Assembly (NCBI RefSeq): GCF_042648445.1
Contig: NZ_JBHRYB010000003.1
Coordinates: 62,001 to 126,000 of the forward strand
Direction: 5' to 3'
Length of the DNA: 64,000 bases
Source of the DNA: Bacterioplanoides pacificum
GTDB taxonomy: Bacteria; Pseudomonadota; Gammaproteobacteria; Pseudomonadales; Oceanobacteraceae
Made by a program: the position numbers and the translations under genes. Below the pieces are notes generated by a model. It did no database searches, had not been told where the DNA came from, and saw only the letters and a program-made list of their open reading frames with translations. This document shows, in pieces, positions 42,914 through 51,936 of this stretch (positions are counted from its first letter, which is position 1; each line of letters begins with the position of its first letter).

Positions 42914-44254
42914 ATGAGCGCCGATCAACCCGCCAGCGCGGACCACAACAAGCCGTTAAACAACAGCGACTACGTTAAGTGGTTCCGCCATTCGTCGCCG
43001 TATATTAACGCTCACCGCGGCAAAACCTTCGTTATCATGTTTGAAGGCGACGCGATTGCTGACGCCAACTTCACCAATGTGATCCAGGATATCGCTCTGC
43101 TCAACAGCCTCGGTGTACAGCTGGTACTGGTTCACGGTGCCCGGCCACAAATTGACGCCACACTTAAAACCCTGTCGATCCGCAGCGACTTTTTTCAGGG
43201 TTTCCGGATCACGGACGGCGCAGCACTGAACGCCGTCAAAGCGGCGGTTGGTATGGTGAAATCGGATATCGAGTCACGCCTGTCGGTCGGCACTCCGGGC
43301 TCGTCGATGCACGGTGCCCGCATCCGGGTGGTCAGCGGTAATTTTGTCACCGCCAAACCCAAAGGGGTGATTAACGGCGTTGATTTTCAGCACACCGGTG
43401 AGGTGCGGCGCATCGAACACCAGGCCATCCGCGAGTTATTACAGCAACGTAATATCGTGTTGTTATCCTGTGCCGGTTATTCCCCCAGTGGTGAAATGTT
43501 TAACCTCACGGTCGAAGACGTGGCACAACAGGCGGCCATCAGCCTGCGCGCCGATAAGCTGCTGATCCTGGGTAAAGATGCCGGCCTGACCGACGCCGCC
43601 GGCAACACCATTCAGCAACTGACCAGCACCCAGCTGCAGGACTGCCTGCACGATTTTCACGGCGAAGCGTTATACCATGCCGAAGCCGCCCTTAATGCCG
43701 TGCGTCAGGGTGTGCCCCGGGCACAGCTGCTGAGTTATGCCGAAGACGGCGCCTTGTTACAGGAACTGTTTACCCGCGAAGGTAAAGGCACCTTAATCAG
43801 CCAGGAAGCCTACGACCAGTTACGTGCAGCAACCATCGATGACGTCGGTGGCATTCTGCAGTTGTTAAAACCGCTGGAAGATCAGGGCATTCTGGTACGT
43901 CGCTCGCGCGAGCTGCTGGAAACCGAAATTCAGCGCTTTTATGTCATTGAGCGCGACGGCTTAATTACCGCCTGCGCCGCCTTATATCCGTATACCGACA
44001 AACAGGCTGAACTGGCCTGCGTCGCAGTACACAGCGATTATCGTGGCAGTAACCGCGGTCAGCGGCTGCTGGAACAGATCGAACAACAGGCCCGGCAGCG
44101 GCATTATCAGCAATTGTTTGTGTTAACCACCCGTACCGCTCACTGGTTTGTCGAACAGGGATTTGTCGCCGGAGAAGTGTCGGCCTTACCGCTGGAAAAA
44201 CAACAGGCCTACAACCTGCAACGTAATTCCAAAGTGTTTTTTAAAACTCTGTGA
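42914..44254 (+). CDS. argA: N-acetylglutamate synthase
   Basis: A 446-residue protein, like E. coli ArgA (443). It has an N-terminal amino-acid-kinase fold (YINAHRGKTFVIMFEGDA, VLVHGARPQI) and a C-terminal GNAT acetyltransferase domain (DVGGILQLLKPLE, AELACVAVHSDYRGSNRGQRLL). It acetylates glutamate, the first step of arginine synthesis, and is usually feedback-inhibited by arginine. It is preceded by the argE remnant. Confidence 0.96.
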   Translation: MSADQPASADHNKPLNNSDYVKWFRHSSPYINAHRGKTFVIMFEGDAIADANFTNVIQDIALLNSLGVQLVLVHGARPQIDATLKTLSIRSDFFQGFRITDGAALNAVKAAVGMVKSDIESRLSVGTPGSSMHGARIRVVSGNFVTAKPKGVINGVDFQHTGEVRRIEHQAIRELLQQRNIVLLSCAGYSPSGEMFNLTVEDVAQQAAISLRADKLLILGKDAGLTDAAGNTIQQLTSTQLQDCLHDFHGEALYHAEAALNAVRQGVPRAQLLSYAEDGALLQELFTREGKGTLISQEAYDQLRAATIDDVGGILQLLKPLEDQGILVRRSRELLETEIQRFYVIERDGLITACAALYPYTDKQAELACVAVHSDYRGSNRGQRLLEQIEQQARQRHYQQLFVLTTRTAHWFVEQGFVAGEVSALPLEKQQAYNLQRNSKVFFKTL

Positions 44255-44264
44255 GCTGTCCGGC

Positions 44265-45056
44265 GTGACAACCTATTTATTACCCGATTGCCATCCGTTC
44301 GGCCATGAGATTCATCGCAGCTTCGATGAGTTCGGACCGCTACAGGTATTCGACGACGGCAATAAACGTTACCTCAGTTTCGGCACCGCCGATGAACAAA
44401 GCTGCCAGCTGAAACAACAGCCATTGCAGCTGCAACACGATTATCTGCGGGCCATGCTGGCAGTGACCTGTCAGCTGCCGGGCGCAGAACTTCAGCCGGG
44501 GCACGCCACGGTACTGGGGTTAGGTGGTGGTTTGTTAGCCGCCAAGTTATGGCAGTTATTACCCGCCTGGCAGATACAGGCGGTGGAGTTGCGCCCGGCG
44601 GTGGTCCGCATTGCGCGCCAGTATTTTGCCCTGCCACGTGATACCCGGCTGCAGGTCGAGGTGGACAGCGCCCAACACTTTGTTAATCAGGCCGTCGCCC
44701 GCCAGCAAAGTACCGGGTTATTATTTTCCGATTTATATCTGGCCGATGGCCTGAGTGCAGAGCAGCAGCAACAGGAGTTTCTGCAGCAATGTGGCCGTTA
44801 TGTCAGCGACGATGGCTGGCTGGTATTAAATCTGTGGAAAGAACACAAAGCAGAGGGCCATATTCTGCAACAACTGCAGCACGACTTCAGCACTGTACTG
44901 CAGGCCACCACCCACGATGGCAACTGGCTGATCTGGGCGTCACGCCGGCCGGCCCGGGAAAAACAAGCAGCCCGCCAGCAATGCAAACAATTACAACCAC
45001 AGCTCGGGTTTAACCCCTGGAGTTATGCCAAGCAGTTTTACCGTCACCGCTCGTAA
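44265..45056 (+). CDS. Spermidine-synthase-like methyltransferase-fold protein
   Basis: A 263-residue Rossmann-fold protein. The SAM/dcSAM glycine loop is VLGLGGGLLAAKLW, then VELRPAVVRIARQYF and SDLYLADG. It resembles polyamine aminopropyltransferase-like proteins common in Pseudomonas that lack clear evidence of spermidine synthase activity. The GTG at 44265, 10 nt after argA, is chosen; upstream frame positions lie inside argA. Function should be read as SAM-dependent enzyme of unknown substrate. Confidence 0.75.
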   Translation: MTTYLLPDCHPFGHEIHRSFDEFGPLQVFDDGNKRYLSFGTADEQSCQLKQQPLQLQHDYLRAMLAVTCQLPGAELQPGHATVLGLGGGLLAAKLWQLLPAWQIQAVELRPAVVRIARQYFALPRDTRLQVEVDSAQHFVNQAVARQQSTGLLFSDLYLADGLSAEQQQQEFLQQCGRYVSDDGWLVLNLWKEHKAEGHILQQLQHDFSTVLQATTHDGNWLIWASRRPAREKQAARQQCKQLQPQLGFNPWSYAKQFYRHRS

Positions 45057-45178
45057 TAAACACAGAATCCGGCCGGACGCACCATTCGGTGTTAGTCGTA
45101 GTTACCGCCGGGTTACTTGCCGCACTATGTCTCATCCGGTAGTTTGACATCCTTAACAATAACAATGAGTACTCAGTG

Positions 45179-46042
45179 ATGTTCGAAACCCTGGTGAAAA
45201 TCGGTCTGCCGATCGCCCTGATTATGATTATGGCCGGTGTTGGCCTGAGCCTGACCATCAATGACTTCCGCCGGGTCTTCCGTCAGCCGCGCGGTTTTCT
45301 GGTCGGTGCGGTGGCTCAGATGGTGTTTCTGCCACTGGTTGCGGTCATCATTATTGCCGCTTTTGGCCTGCACGGTGAGCTGGCTATTGGCCTGTTTCTG
45401 CTGTCGCTGTGCCCCGGTGGCACGACCTCGAACCTGTATACTTATCTGGCCCGTGGCGATGTCGGTTTATCTGTGTCGCTGACCGCCGTGATTGGTTTTA
45501 TCACACCCTTTACTATCCCGGTTCTGGGCGCCTGGGCCATCAGTTATTATTCTGACAACGACAAGGTATTCGAGCTGCCGCTGCTGAAAACCTGGCTGCA
45601 GCTGATTGTGATTACCGTGATCCCGGTAATTGCCGGTATGCTGATCCGCGCCCGCTGGCAGGCCTTTGCCAAGCGGGTGGAGCCAGCCATCAGCTGGTTC
45701 TCAATGGCCGTACTGGCCGCGGTCATCCTCAGTATTGCGGTCAATCTGGGGGAAAAACTGATTGATTTCACCATCGCCTCCGGCCCGGCAGCCTTAACGC
45801 TGAACCTGCTGACCATGCTGCTTGGTTATGGCCTGGGCAAATGGCTGCTACATAACGAAGCTCAGGCACGCACTATTTGTCTGGAAGTCGGGCTACAAAA
45901 CGGCACCCTGACACTGCTGATCACCACCAGCATCCTGCAAAGTGCGGAGATGTCGATTGCGCCCAGCGTCTACAGCCTGATTATGTTTATCACCGCAACA
46001 CTGTTCACCTTCCGCGCGGGCCGCAAACCGCAGCTGGCATAA
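45179..46042 (+). CDS. Bile acid:sodium symporter (BASS) family transporter
   Basis: A 287-residue membrane protein with 9-10 helices. It has GVGLSLTINDFRRVFRQPR after the first helix and the family signature FLLSLCPGGTTSNLYTYLARG, the Na+-binding crossing region, then LEVGLQNGTLTLLI. BASS proteins carry bile acids or small carboxylates such as pantoate or pyruvate with Na+; the substrate is not predictable. The ATG at 45179 directly follows an in-frame GTG. Confidence 0.9.
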   Translation: MFETLVKIGLPIALIMIMAGVGLSLTINDFRRVFRQPRGFLVGAVAQMVFLPLVAVIIIAAFGLHGELAIGLFLLSLCPGGTTSNLYTYLARGDVGLSVSLTAVIGFITPFTIPVLGAWAISYYSDNDKVFELPLLKTWLQLIVITVIPVIAGMLIRARWQAFAKRVEPAISWFSMAVLAAVILSIAVNLGEKLIDFTIASGPAALTLNLLTMLLGYGLGKWLLHNEAQARTICLEVGLQNGTLTLLITTSILQSAEMSIAPSVYSLIMFITATLFTFRAGRKPQLA

Positions 46043-46076
46043 GTGAATCTACAAAATTATCATTAACATCCTGCGC

Positions 46077-46103
46077 CACTCCCGACCAATTGGTCAGGGA
46101 GTG
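46077..46103 (+). terminator. Hairpin downstream of the BASS transporter
   Basis: CACTCCC-GACC, AATT loop, GGTC-A-GGGAGTG form an imperfect stem with one unpaired A, followed by TCCGTTT. A modest intrinsic terminator. Confidence 0.6.
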
Positions 46104-46206
46104 TCCGTTTCTGTGAGCACCCTCTCAGTAATTCTCCTGACACCCTGTTAAACGATAGTACCAGGTGTGCTAGCATCCGCGCCTCAGCCCAGGGAGAAAT
46201 CTACTC

Positions 46207-47358
46207 ATGAGAACCCGAATAATGACTCCGCTGGTCAGTGCCCTGTTAATGGGAACTGCTGGCCATGCGATCGCCGATGACAGCCTGAACGTCTACGGTT
46301 TCCTTAACGTTGGTGCTTATTACCTCGACGAAAACGATATCACCATCGAAAACTACGAATCCGGTGATGCTAACTTCTTTAACCGCGATACCATGATGGG
46401 CCTGCAGGTCAGCAAAACCATCAGTGACCGTACCAGTGCCACCATTCAGCTGACGGCTAAAGGTGAAGAAGACTTTGACGTACGCACCTCTCTGGCGTTT
46501 GTCAGCCACGCACTGAACGACAGCACCGACTTCCGTTTTGGTCGTCTGCGTATTCCGTTCTTCTATTATTCTGAGTTCCTGGATGTGGGTTACGCCTATA
46601 ACTGGGTACGCCCAACCGGCGATGCTTACGGTATTCCGTTTGCCGACTACAACGGTGCCGACCTGACTCACCGCTTCAGCTTCGACAGCTTCGATGGTCA
46701 GGTACAGCTGAACTACGGTCGTCGTGACAAGCCTATTACTTTGTTCAACGAAGAATACGAAAGCGAACTGAATAACTTCGCGGGTATCACCCTGAACCTG
46801 TATATGGGTAACTTTGGTTTCCGCGCCGGTATGCAGCAAACCGAAATGACGCTGGAACTGGAGCAGGGCGGCAGCCGCCGGATTGATTTCGCCTATACCG
46901 CTGCTCAAGGTATTGCAGGGTTGATCAATGCCTCACAAAGCACCCGTGATACCTTCGACTTCGATGAAAAACGTGCCCGCTATTACAACCTGGCAACCAC
47001 CTGGGATAACGGCGACTGGTCGTTTATCGCAGAAACCGCCATCATCGACTTCGAATCCGGTCTGTATGTGGATAACTTTGCCTGGTTAGCTTCTGCGGCC
47101 AAACGTTTTGGTGCGCTGACGCTGCACACCACCTATTCCACCTCCCGTGACCGCCTCGACGGCGGTGAAGTGGGTGAGATTCAGAAAACCATGAAACTGC
47201 GCGGCGAAGACGACAGTGTCACCCTGGGTATGCGTTACGACCTGGACGAAGCCACCGCACTGAAATTTGAAGCAACCCACCACGTTGAAGAGACCAACCA
47301 GGGTGAGCCAGGCGGCTCTGGTACTCTCTACCGCGCGGCATTACAACTGGTATTCTGA
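46207..47358 (+). CDS. Porin-like outer membrane protein
   Basis: A 383-residue protein with a signal peptide (cleavage after GHAIA) and a barrel of amphipathic strands ending in AALQLVF, with a terminal Phe. The mature part starts DDSLNVYGFLNVG, a common opening of gammaproteobacterial trimeric porins. DFRFGRLRIPFFYYSEFLD is a typical eyelet-side strand. It is followed at 12 nt by a PstS-like periplasmic protein; this pairing is known from phosphate- or oxyanion-related loci (from memory). A GGGAGAAA ribosome binding region precedes the ATG. Confidence 0.85.
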   Translation: MRTRIMTPLVSALLMGTAGHAIADDSLNVYGFLNVGAYYLDENDITIENYESGDANFFNRDTMMGLQVSKTISDRTSATIQLTAKGEEDFDVRTSLAFVSHALNDSTDFRFGRLRIPFFYYSEFLDVGYAYNWVRPTGDAYGIPFADYNGADLTHRFSFDSFDGQVQLNYGRRDKPITLFNEEYESELNNFAGITLNLYMGNFGFRAGMQQTEMTLELEQGGSRRIDFAYTAAQGIAGLINASQSTRDTFDFDEKRARYYNLATTWDNGDWSFIAETAIIDFESGLYVDNFAWLASAAKRFGALTLHTTYSTSRDRLDGGEVGEIQKTMKLRGEDDSVTLGMRYDLDEATALKFEATHHVEETNQGEPGGSGTLYRAALQLVF

Positions 47359-47370
47359 GGAGCCTGACAC

Positions 47371-47802
47371 ATGAAACTGATCAAAGCCCTCGGACTGGCC
47401 GCAGCTATGTCTCTGAGCATGGTAGCGCAGGCGGATATTGCCATTATCGTCAACCTGAAAAACCAGAACACCTACACAGGTATCGATACCGACCTGGTGT
47501 CACGGATTTATCTGGGCAAAGCCAACAAGTTTCCGGACGGCAGTTCTGCCGTACCCTATAACCTGGCAAAAGGTGATGATATTCGTGACCGCTTCACCCG
47601 CAGCGTCCTGAATAAAACCCCATCCCAGCTGCACTCTTACTGGTCACGTCAGATCTTTGCCGGTAAAAAGCAACCACCACGGGATGTCGCTGATGCGGCG
47701 GCGATGAAAAAAGCCATCGCTGAAGACTTAAACGGCATCGGTTATATCAACAGCCTGGATGTTGATACCAGTGTGGCGGTGCTACACACCATCAAAGACT
47801 GA
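47371..47802 (+). CDS. Small phosphate-ABC-substrate-binding-like periplasmic protein
   Basis: A 143-residue exported protein (signal peptide ending MVAQA) resembling the N-terminal half of PBP-like/PstS proteins: IVNLKNQNTYTGIDTDLVSRIYLGKANKFPDG in two adjacent segments, and the SQLHSYWSRQIFAGKKQPP helix. Such half-length PstS-like proteins often follow a porin gene. The ligand is unproven. GAGGAG precedes the ATG. Confidence 0.78.
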   Translation: MKLIKALGLAAAMSLSMVAQADIAIIVNLKNQNTYTGIDTDLVSRIYLGKANKFPDGSSAVPYNLAKGDDIRDRFTRSVLNKTPSQLHSYWSRQIFAGKKQPPRDVADAAAMKKAIAEDLNGIGYINSLDVDTSVAVLHTIKD

Positions 47803-47812
47803 TAACCGTCGA

Positions 47813-47847
47813 CAGCCGGAGGAAATTTGTCAGTATTTCTCCGGCTG
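47813..47847 (+). terminator. Hairpin after PstS-like gene
   Basis: CAGCCGGAGGAAAT and ATTTCTCCGGCTG pair with a one-base bulge around TTGTCAGT. Strong stem, weak U-tail (CCGTTATT). Confidence 0.6.
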
Positions 47848-47913
47848 CCGTTATTGGCTTACACTGCGTACCTCTCAAATCACTAACCGGTACTTTTACC
47901 CGAGATAGCAATA

Positions 47914-49485
47914 ATGACCCGAGCATTACTACTGGCAGTTCTGCTTGTCAGCAGCCTGTTTACCGCCCGCCTGCAGGCTGACGAGTTAGTGCTGAACGGC
48001 AGCGCCACCTTTTCTCAACTGACCCGCGACTACTATATCGCCGGCCTGTATCTGTCACAGCCTTCGGACTCACCCGACACTATTCTCGCCAGTCAGGCCA
48101 ACCAGGAAATGCGGTTACTGATCCGTGCCCGCTGGACACCGCGCAAATGGCGCAAGATGTGGCAGGCCAATATTTCCATCAACAATGCCACCCTGCCAAA
48201 TAACCCGGCCAGCCGCGAAGCGCTGATGGCCTTTATCGATTTACCTGAAACCCCGTTACAGCAGGACGACATGGTCCGCATCCAGGTATCTGCCGGTGGC
48301 ACCCGGGTGTATCTCAATAATGAACTGGCCATTCGTGCGCCATCACGCGACCTGTTTGGTTACCTGCTGAATACCTGGATCGGCAAATTACCGCCATCAC
48401 GTGAATTCCGCAGCCAGATTCTCGGCCAGGGCAACGACCCGATCCTGGCCCAACAACTGAATACGCATCAGGTTCCGGCCGATCGCAAGCAGCTGATTTC
48501 CGGCTGGCAACAACAGAAACGAGAACGTTTACAGGCTGCCAAAGCAGCCCGCCTGGCCGAGCAACAACGACTGGAGCAGGAAGCGCAGGAACAACAACGG
48601 CAGGAACAACAGCGCCTGCAACAACAGCAAGAAGAGCAACGCAGTCAGCAACAGGCTGAACGCAAACAACGTCTGGCTGCCGAAAAACAACGCAAGGCGC
48701 AGCAACAGAAACTCAGCCGCCAGCAACTGGCAGAACAGAAGAAGCAGCAACAACAACGTGCCGCCCAGCAACGCGCGGCCAAACAACAGCAGCAACTGGC
48801 CGAACAACAGAACTATTACCAGCAGCTGTATGGCTGGCAGTTACAACAGGCACTGGAACAGGAAGTACGTTACCCACCCTGGGCACGCCAGTTCCAGCAA
48901 CAGGGCTCCGTCAGCCAGACGGTCACCCTGAGCAGCGGTGGTGAAATCACCGCTATGCAGAGCGCCGCTGGCGTCGACGGTGAAACCGAACTGTTAAACG
49001 AAGAGCTGAAACGGGCCATACGTGCGGTCAGCAGCAAGGTGCAGCCGCCCAAAGGGCTGAAGAATGCGCCGTGGCAATATACGCTGAAATACCGCTTTTC
49101 TCTCAGCGACAGCCCACAACCGGCCAGCGCCCGGCCAGATATGCCAGCCAGCCTGGCGCAACAGGCAAAACAGGCCGCGGCGGTACGTAAACAACAGGCC
49201 AGCCAGATGACGGTTGAAATGTATCAGCAGCAGGTACGCGATAAAGTCGCTGCTGCCGTGGAATACCCGAAAGCGGCCGAGGTCCTGAAAAAACAAGGCC
49301 AGGTCAGTTATGTCCTGACCCTGGATGGCAACGGCAAAATCAGCACGCTGGAAAAACAAACCAGCAGCCGTCACCACGAACTGAATATTGCCCTGAAAAA
49401 AGCCATCGAACACAGTGCCCCCTTCGGTACCGTACCCGGCGGCCAGACAACCGAACTGACCATTAGTCACGATTTTAAATTGTGA
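47914..49485 (+). CDS. Chalcone-isomerase-like domain fused to Gln-rich coiled coil and two TonB-C domains
   Basis: A 523-residue exported protein. Signal peptide 1-22; a chalcone-isomerase-like (PF16036-type) domain 25-170 (LVLNGSATFSQLTRDYYIAG, RARWTPRKWRKMW, LFGYLLNTWIGKLPPSREF). A Gln/Arg/Glu-rich helical rod spans 195-300. TonB C-terminal-like domains lie at 302-396 (EVRYPPWARQFQQQGSVSQ, VTLSSGGEI) and 436-523 (VEYPKAAEVLKKQGQVSY, VLTLDGNGKI). Both keep the YP...G.V...v.l...G.I pattern. There is no membrane anchor besides the signal peptide, unlike true TonB. It may bridge periplasmic or outer-membrane partners; function unknown. Terminated by the hairpin at 49516. Confidence 0.8.
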   Translation: MTRALLLAVLLVSSLFTARLQADELVLNGSATFSQLTRDYYIAGLYLSQPSDSPDTILASQANQEMRLLIRARWTPRKWRKMWQANISINNATLPNNPASREALMAFIDLPETPLQQDDMVRIQVSAGGTRVYLNNELAIRAPSRDLFGYLLNTWIGKLPPSREFRSQILGQGNDPILAQQLNTHQVPADRKQLISGWQQQKRERLQAAKAARLAEQQRLEQEAQEQQRQEQQRLQQQQEEQRSQQQAERKQRLAAEKQRKAQQQKLSRQQLAEQKKQQQQRAAQQRAAKQQQQLAEQQNYYQQLYGWQLQQALEQEVRYPPWARQFQQQGSVSQTVTLSSGGEITAMQSAAGVDGETELLNEELKRAIRAVSSKVQPPKGLKNAPWQYTLKYRFSLSDSPQPASARPDMPASLAQQAKQAAAVRKQQASQMTVEMYQQQVRDKVAAAVEYPKAAEVLKKQGQVSYVLTLDGNGKISTLEKQTSSRHHELNIALKKAIEHSAPFGTVPGGQTTELTISHDFKL

Positions 49486-49515
49486 TTCCGGTATTGTGAG
49501 TACGGTTTAAACGAT

Positions 49516-49555
49516 AAAAAAGCCCTGTGGCAGTTCTGGCCACAGGGCTTTTTAT
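49516..49555. terminator. Bidirectional Rho-independent terminator
   Basis: AAAAAGCCCTGTGGC, an AGTTCTG loop and GCCACAGGGCTTTTT form a strong symmetrical stem with A-runs and T-runs, serving the convergent genes on both sides. Confidence 0.93.
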
Positions 49556-49573
49556 TATCTTCCGTGCCGGGTT

Positions 49574-49777
49574 TTATTCACTCACAGCCTTATAACCGGC
49601 TTTCAGTTTTTCGCCACAGGCTTTACGCGCATCACTGTCGGACATCGTCTTTTTGTACTCTTTTACACACTCTTCATAAACCGGTTTGGCATTGTCCTTA
49701 GCTGCGCTAATCAGCTTTTCTTTATTAGCACACGCCGCCAGCATCAACGCCGAAAATATTACAAATACTGCTTTCAT
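49574..49777 (-). CDS. Small lipoprotein
   Basis: A 67-residue protein. MKAVFVIFSALMLAAC is a lipoprotein signal (lipobox LAAC). The mature 52 residues are Lys-rich, with two Cys residues (ECVKEY and KACGEK) that could pair. No homology recognised. A GAGAGGAATCA ribosome binding region precedes the ATG. It abuts the bidirectional terminator. Confidence 0.65.
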   Translation of the reverse strand: MKAVFVIFSALMLAACANKEKLISAAKDNAKPVYEECVKEYKKTMSDSDARKACGEKLKAGYKAVSE

Positions 49778-49924
49778 GATTGATTCCTCTCAGTAAAGCG
49801 TACAGTGTAACCGGCCATCAGACCGTTCACAGAGGTAAATAAAAAAAGTTAACCGGATTTTACATCTCGGCCATTCAGCGGCCAGTGAGTCTTGCTGATC
49901 CGGGCAGCGGCTGGCTGCGCAGTT

Positions 49925-50998
49925 TTACCAGGGAAGTGGCTCTGCCAGTTCGGCCCAACGGTTGTTCTGATCGAGCTCGGCGAAGGCATCCCCCAGCGCT
50001 TCACACTGGGCCAGGGCTGTATCCCAGCGCTGACGCCGCTCGGGGTATTTATAGAGATAAAAATCTTCCAGATCAGGAATCCGGCCACCGGGCAAGCTGG
50101 CGGCAAACTCCCAGCTCGGTGCCACAATAATGGTGCGTTTGTAGTGCTCACGGGAGGAGGTACGCCAGCGCAATTTTTTATCAAACCAACCACCTTTGGG
50201 TGCTTGCGCGAAATAGTGCGGATACAGAACAAAGCCCTGTTCCGGGTATACCGGCAGGTCAAACTGATAGTCCGTCACACCACCATCACGATAAGTACCG
50301 GCTGGCGCACCGGGAATATTTTTAACCCCGGCAATCACCAGTGGAATGGCTCCGGTTGCCAGCAGAGCGGGCTGAATATTGTGTTCATTCAGAGCCACAT
50401 GGGCCGCTGGCAGATGGGGGAAATGATCAATCGGCGGTCTATCCGGATGATGAAAAAAGGTGCGCTGAATCAGTGGTCGCATGGCCGCACGGGAAATTAA
50501 ATTGGCCGCCATAGCACCCGCCAGCCCCAGGGTTTGCAGTTGTTTCTGATCGCTGGCAGCTAATCCGCGACAACGTGTCACCAGAGTGTGGTAACGCACA
50601 GTCGGGTTATTAATGATTTGTTGCGCACCGTCTTTTCCCAACACCACATTAAGAATATGCACACAACCATCAGCCACTTCCCGGGCGGTGGGTTTATCGG
50701 AATAATTCTGTTCGATATAAGCTTGCTGAAAGCGCGCATGCGCTGCCAGCGGATCATTCTGGGCGTAACAGGCCATACGCCAGGCACCGGCTGAAGTCCC
50801 CAAAACATGCAACGGCTGTTGTCGTCCGGCAAACCACTGAGTTAATAAATACCGGTCGATGGCCGCCAGAGATAACCATTTAGGGCCACCGGACGCCGCC
50901 AATAACATTTCGATATCACTGGCCTGCAGCCCGTGCTGGCGGATATGCGCCAGTGCTTCTTCACCGGCAAAAATTTTCAGCGGAAAAGCTTTGTTCAC
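49925..50998 (-). CDS. Patatin-like phospholipase
   Basis: A 357-residue patatin-fold lipase. The oxyanion glycine region is LLAASGGPKWL, the nucleophile motif GTSAGAW (GxSxG) and the catalytic Asp DGGVTDY. It lacks a signal peptide or membrane helix, so cytoplasmic phospholipid or lysophospholipid hydrolysis is likely. It lies between a small lipoprotein and the thiamine cluster; no functional link is evident. AAGGAGTCGC precedes the ATG. Confidence 0.88.
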   Translation of the reverse strand: MNKAFPLKIFAGEEALAHIRQHGLQASDIEMLLAASGGPKWLSLAAIDRYLLTQWFAGRQQPLHVLGTSAGAWRMACYAQNDPLAAHARFQQAYIEQNYSDKPTAREVADGCVHILNVVLGKDGAQQIINNPTVRYHTLVTRCRGLAASDQKQLQTLGLAGAMAANLISRAAMRPLIQRTFFHHPDRPPIDHFPHLPAAHVALNEHNIQPALLATGAIPLVIAGVKNIPGAPAGTYRDGGVTDYQFDLPVYPEQGFVLYPHYFAQAPKGGWFDKKLRWRTSSREHYKRTIIVAPSWEFAASLPGGRIPDLEDFYLYKYPERRQRWDTALAQCEALGDAFAELDQNNRWAELAEPLPW

Positions 50999-51093
50999 CA
51001 GCGACTCCTTAGCAACACCTGTGCAGATTTAAACGACGCCACAGTGTAAAAAAATACGCGCTGAAGAAAAGGGGGATATGTGCCGCGAACAAC

Positions 51094-51936
51094 TCACAGA
51101 TTCACCGCCTGCAGACTCAGCAGGTAGGTCTCCAGTTCGGGCAGGCTCCAGATCTGCTGCGCGCCATACCATAAGGCCGCCAGCAACGCCATCTGATTAC
51201 GGGCATAACGCCACTGTGACGAACGCCATTGCCCGACACCAAAATAATGGTCGAGTAACTGTTGCTGGTGATATTCACTCAGGTGTACATCCTGACAGAG
51301 CGCCGCCAGATCCCACAACGGATGTGCCAGCCCGGCGTATTCCCAGTCGAGCAGCTGCAGTCCGTGTGCGGTGCGTATCCAGTTTCCCAGAGTCGGATCC
51401 AGATGACAGACACAAGGCTGCGAATCCGGCAGTGGCTCAAACTGCTGCAATAACTGCTCAGCCAGGGTTAACAGCCCGGCAGGGGCTGATTGTTGTGCCG
51501 CGATAGTTTGCAGATAACGTCCGCCTTTTTGCGTTAACGAAATTAACGGCAGGTCGCCACTAACGGGCAACTGATGCAAACGCCGCAAGGCCTGCACCAT
51601 CTGGATCAGCGTATCCTGATTAAGCGTTTCCGGAGTCAGCAATTCACCGGCGATATAACGCCGGATCCAATATTTGTGTTTGCCCTGGCTGCGAAAAATA
51701 ATTTCCGGAACCAGTCCGGCCGCCGCGGCCTGCTGATGAATCTGATATTCGCGTTCGCGATTAATATCCAGCTCACCACTGTTACCAGCCTCCAGCCGTA
51801 ACACATAATCACCGCTGCTGAGATGCAGCATAAAACTCTGATTAGTCAGTCCACCGGGCAATAATTCAATTTGCCCGGGCTGCGGTTTTTGTGACGTTAA
51901 ATTCCACTGTGGCCAGTCATCCAGCAGTTGCAACAT
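51094..51936 (-). CDS. Thiamine/choline kinase-like phosphotransferase
   Basis: A 280-residue APH-fold kinase: LPGGLTNQSFMLHLSSGDYVLRLE (N-lobe, in two adjacent pieces), catalytic HLDPTLGNW and metal-binding LLDWEYAG. Placement as the last gene of a riboswitch-controlled thiamine uptake operon makes thiamine the likely substrate (ThiK-like). The start directly follows the transporter stop (TGAATG). The family also includes choline and aminoglycoside kinases, so the substrate is inferred from context. Confidence 0.78.
   Translation of the reverse strand: MLQLLDDWPQWNLTSQKPQPGQIELLPGGLTNQSFMLHLSSGDYVLRLEAGNSGELDINREREYQIHQQAAAAGLVPEIIFRSQGKHKYWIRRYIAGELLTPETLNQDTLIQMVQALRRLHQLPVSGDLPLISLTQKGGRYLQTIAAQQSAPAGLLTLAEQLLQQFEPLPDSQPCVCHLDPTLGNWIRTAHGLQLLDWEYAGLAHPLWDLAALCQDVHLSEYHQQQLLDHYFGVGQWRSSQWRYARNQMALLAALWYGAQQIWSLPELETYLLSLQAVNL

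Noticed and set aside
46246..46908. 220-codon minus-strand frame inside the porin gene
   Set aside because: It is the antisense shadow of a clear porin with signal peptide and C-terminal Phe; no independent features.
48529..48807. Leu-rich minus-strand frame opposite the Gln-rich rod
   Set aside because: Leu/Phe richness is the antisense of Gln/Lys codons (CAG/CAA, AAA); not a membrane protein gene.
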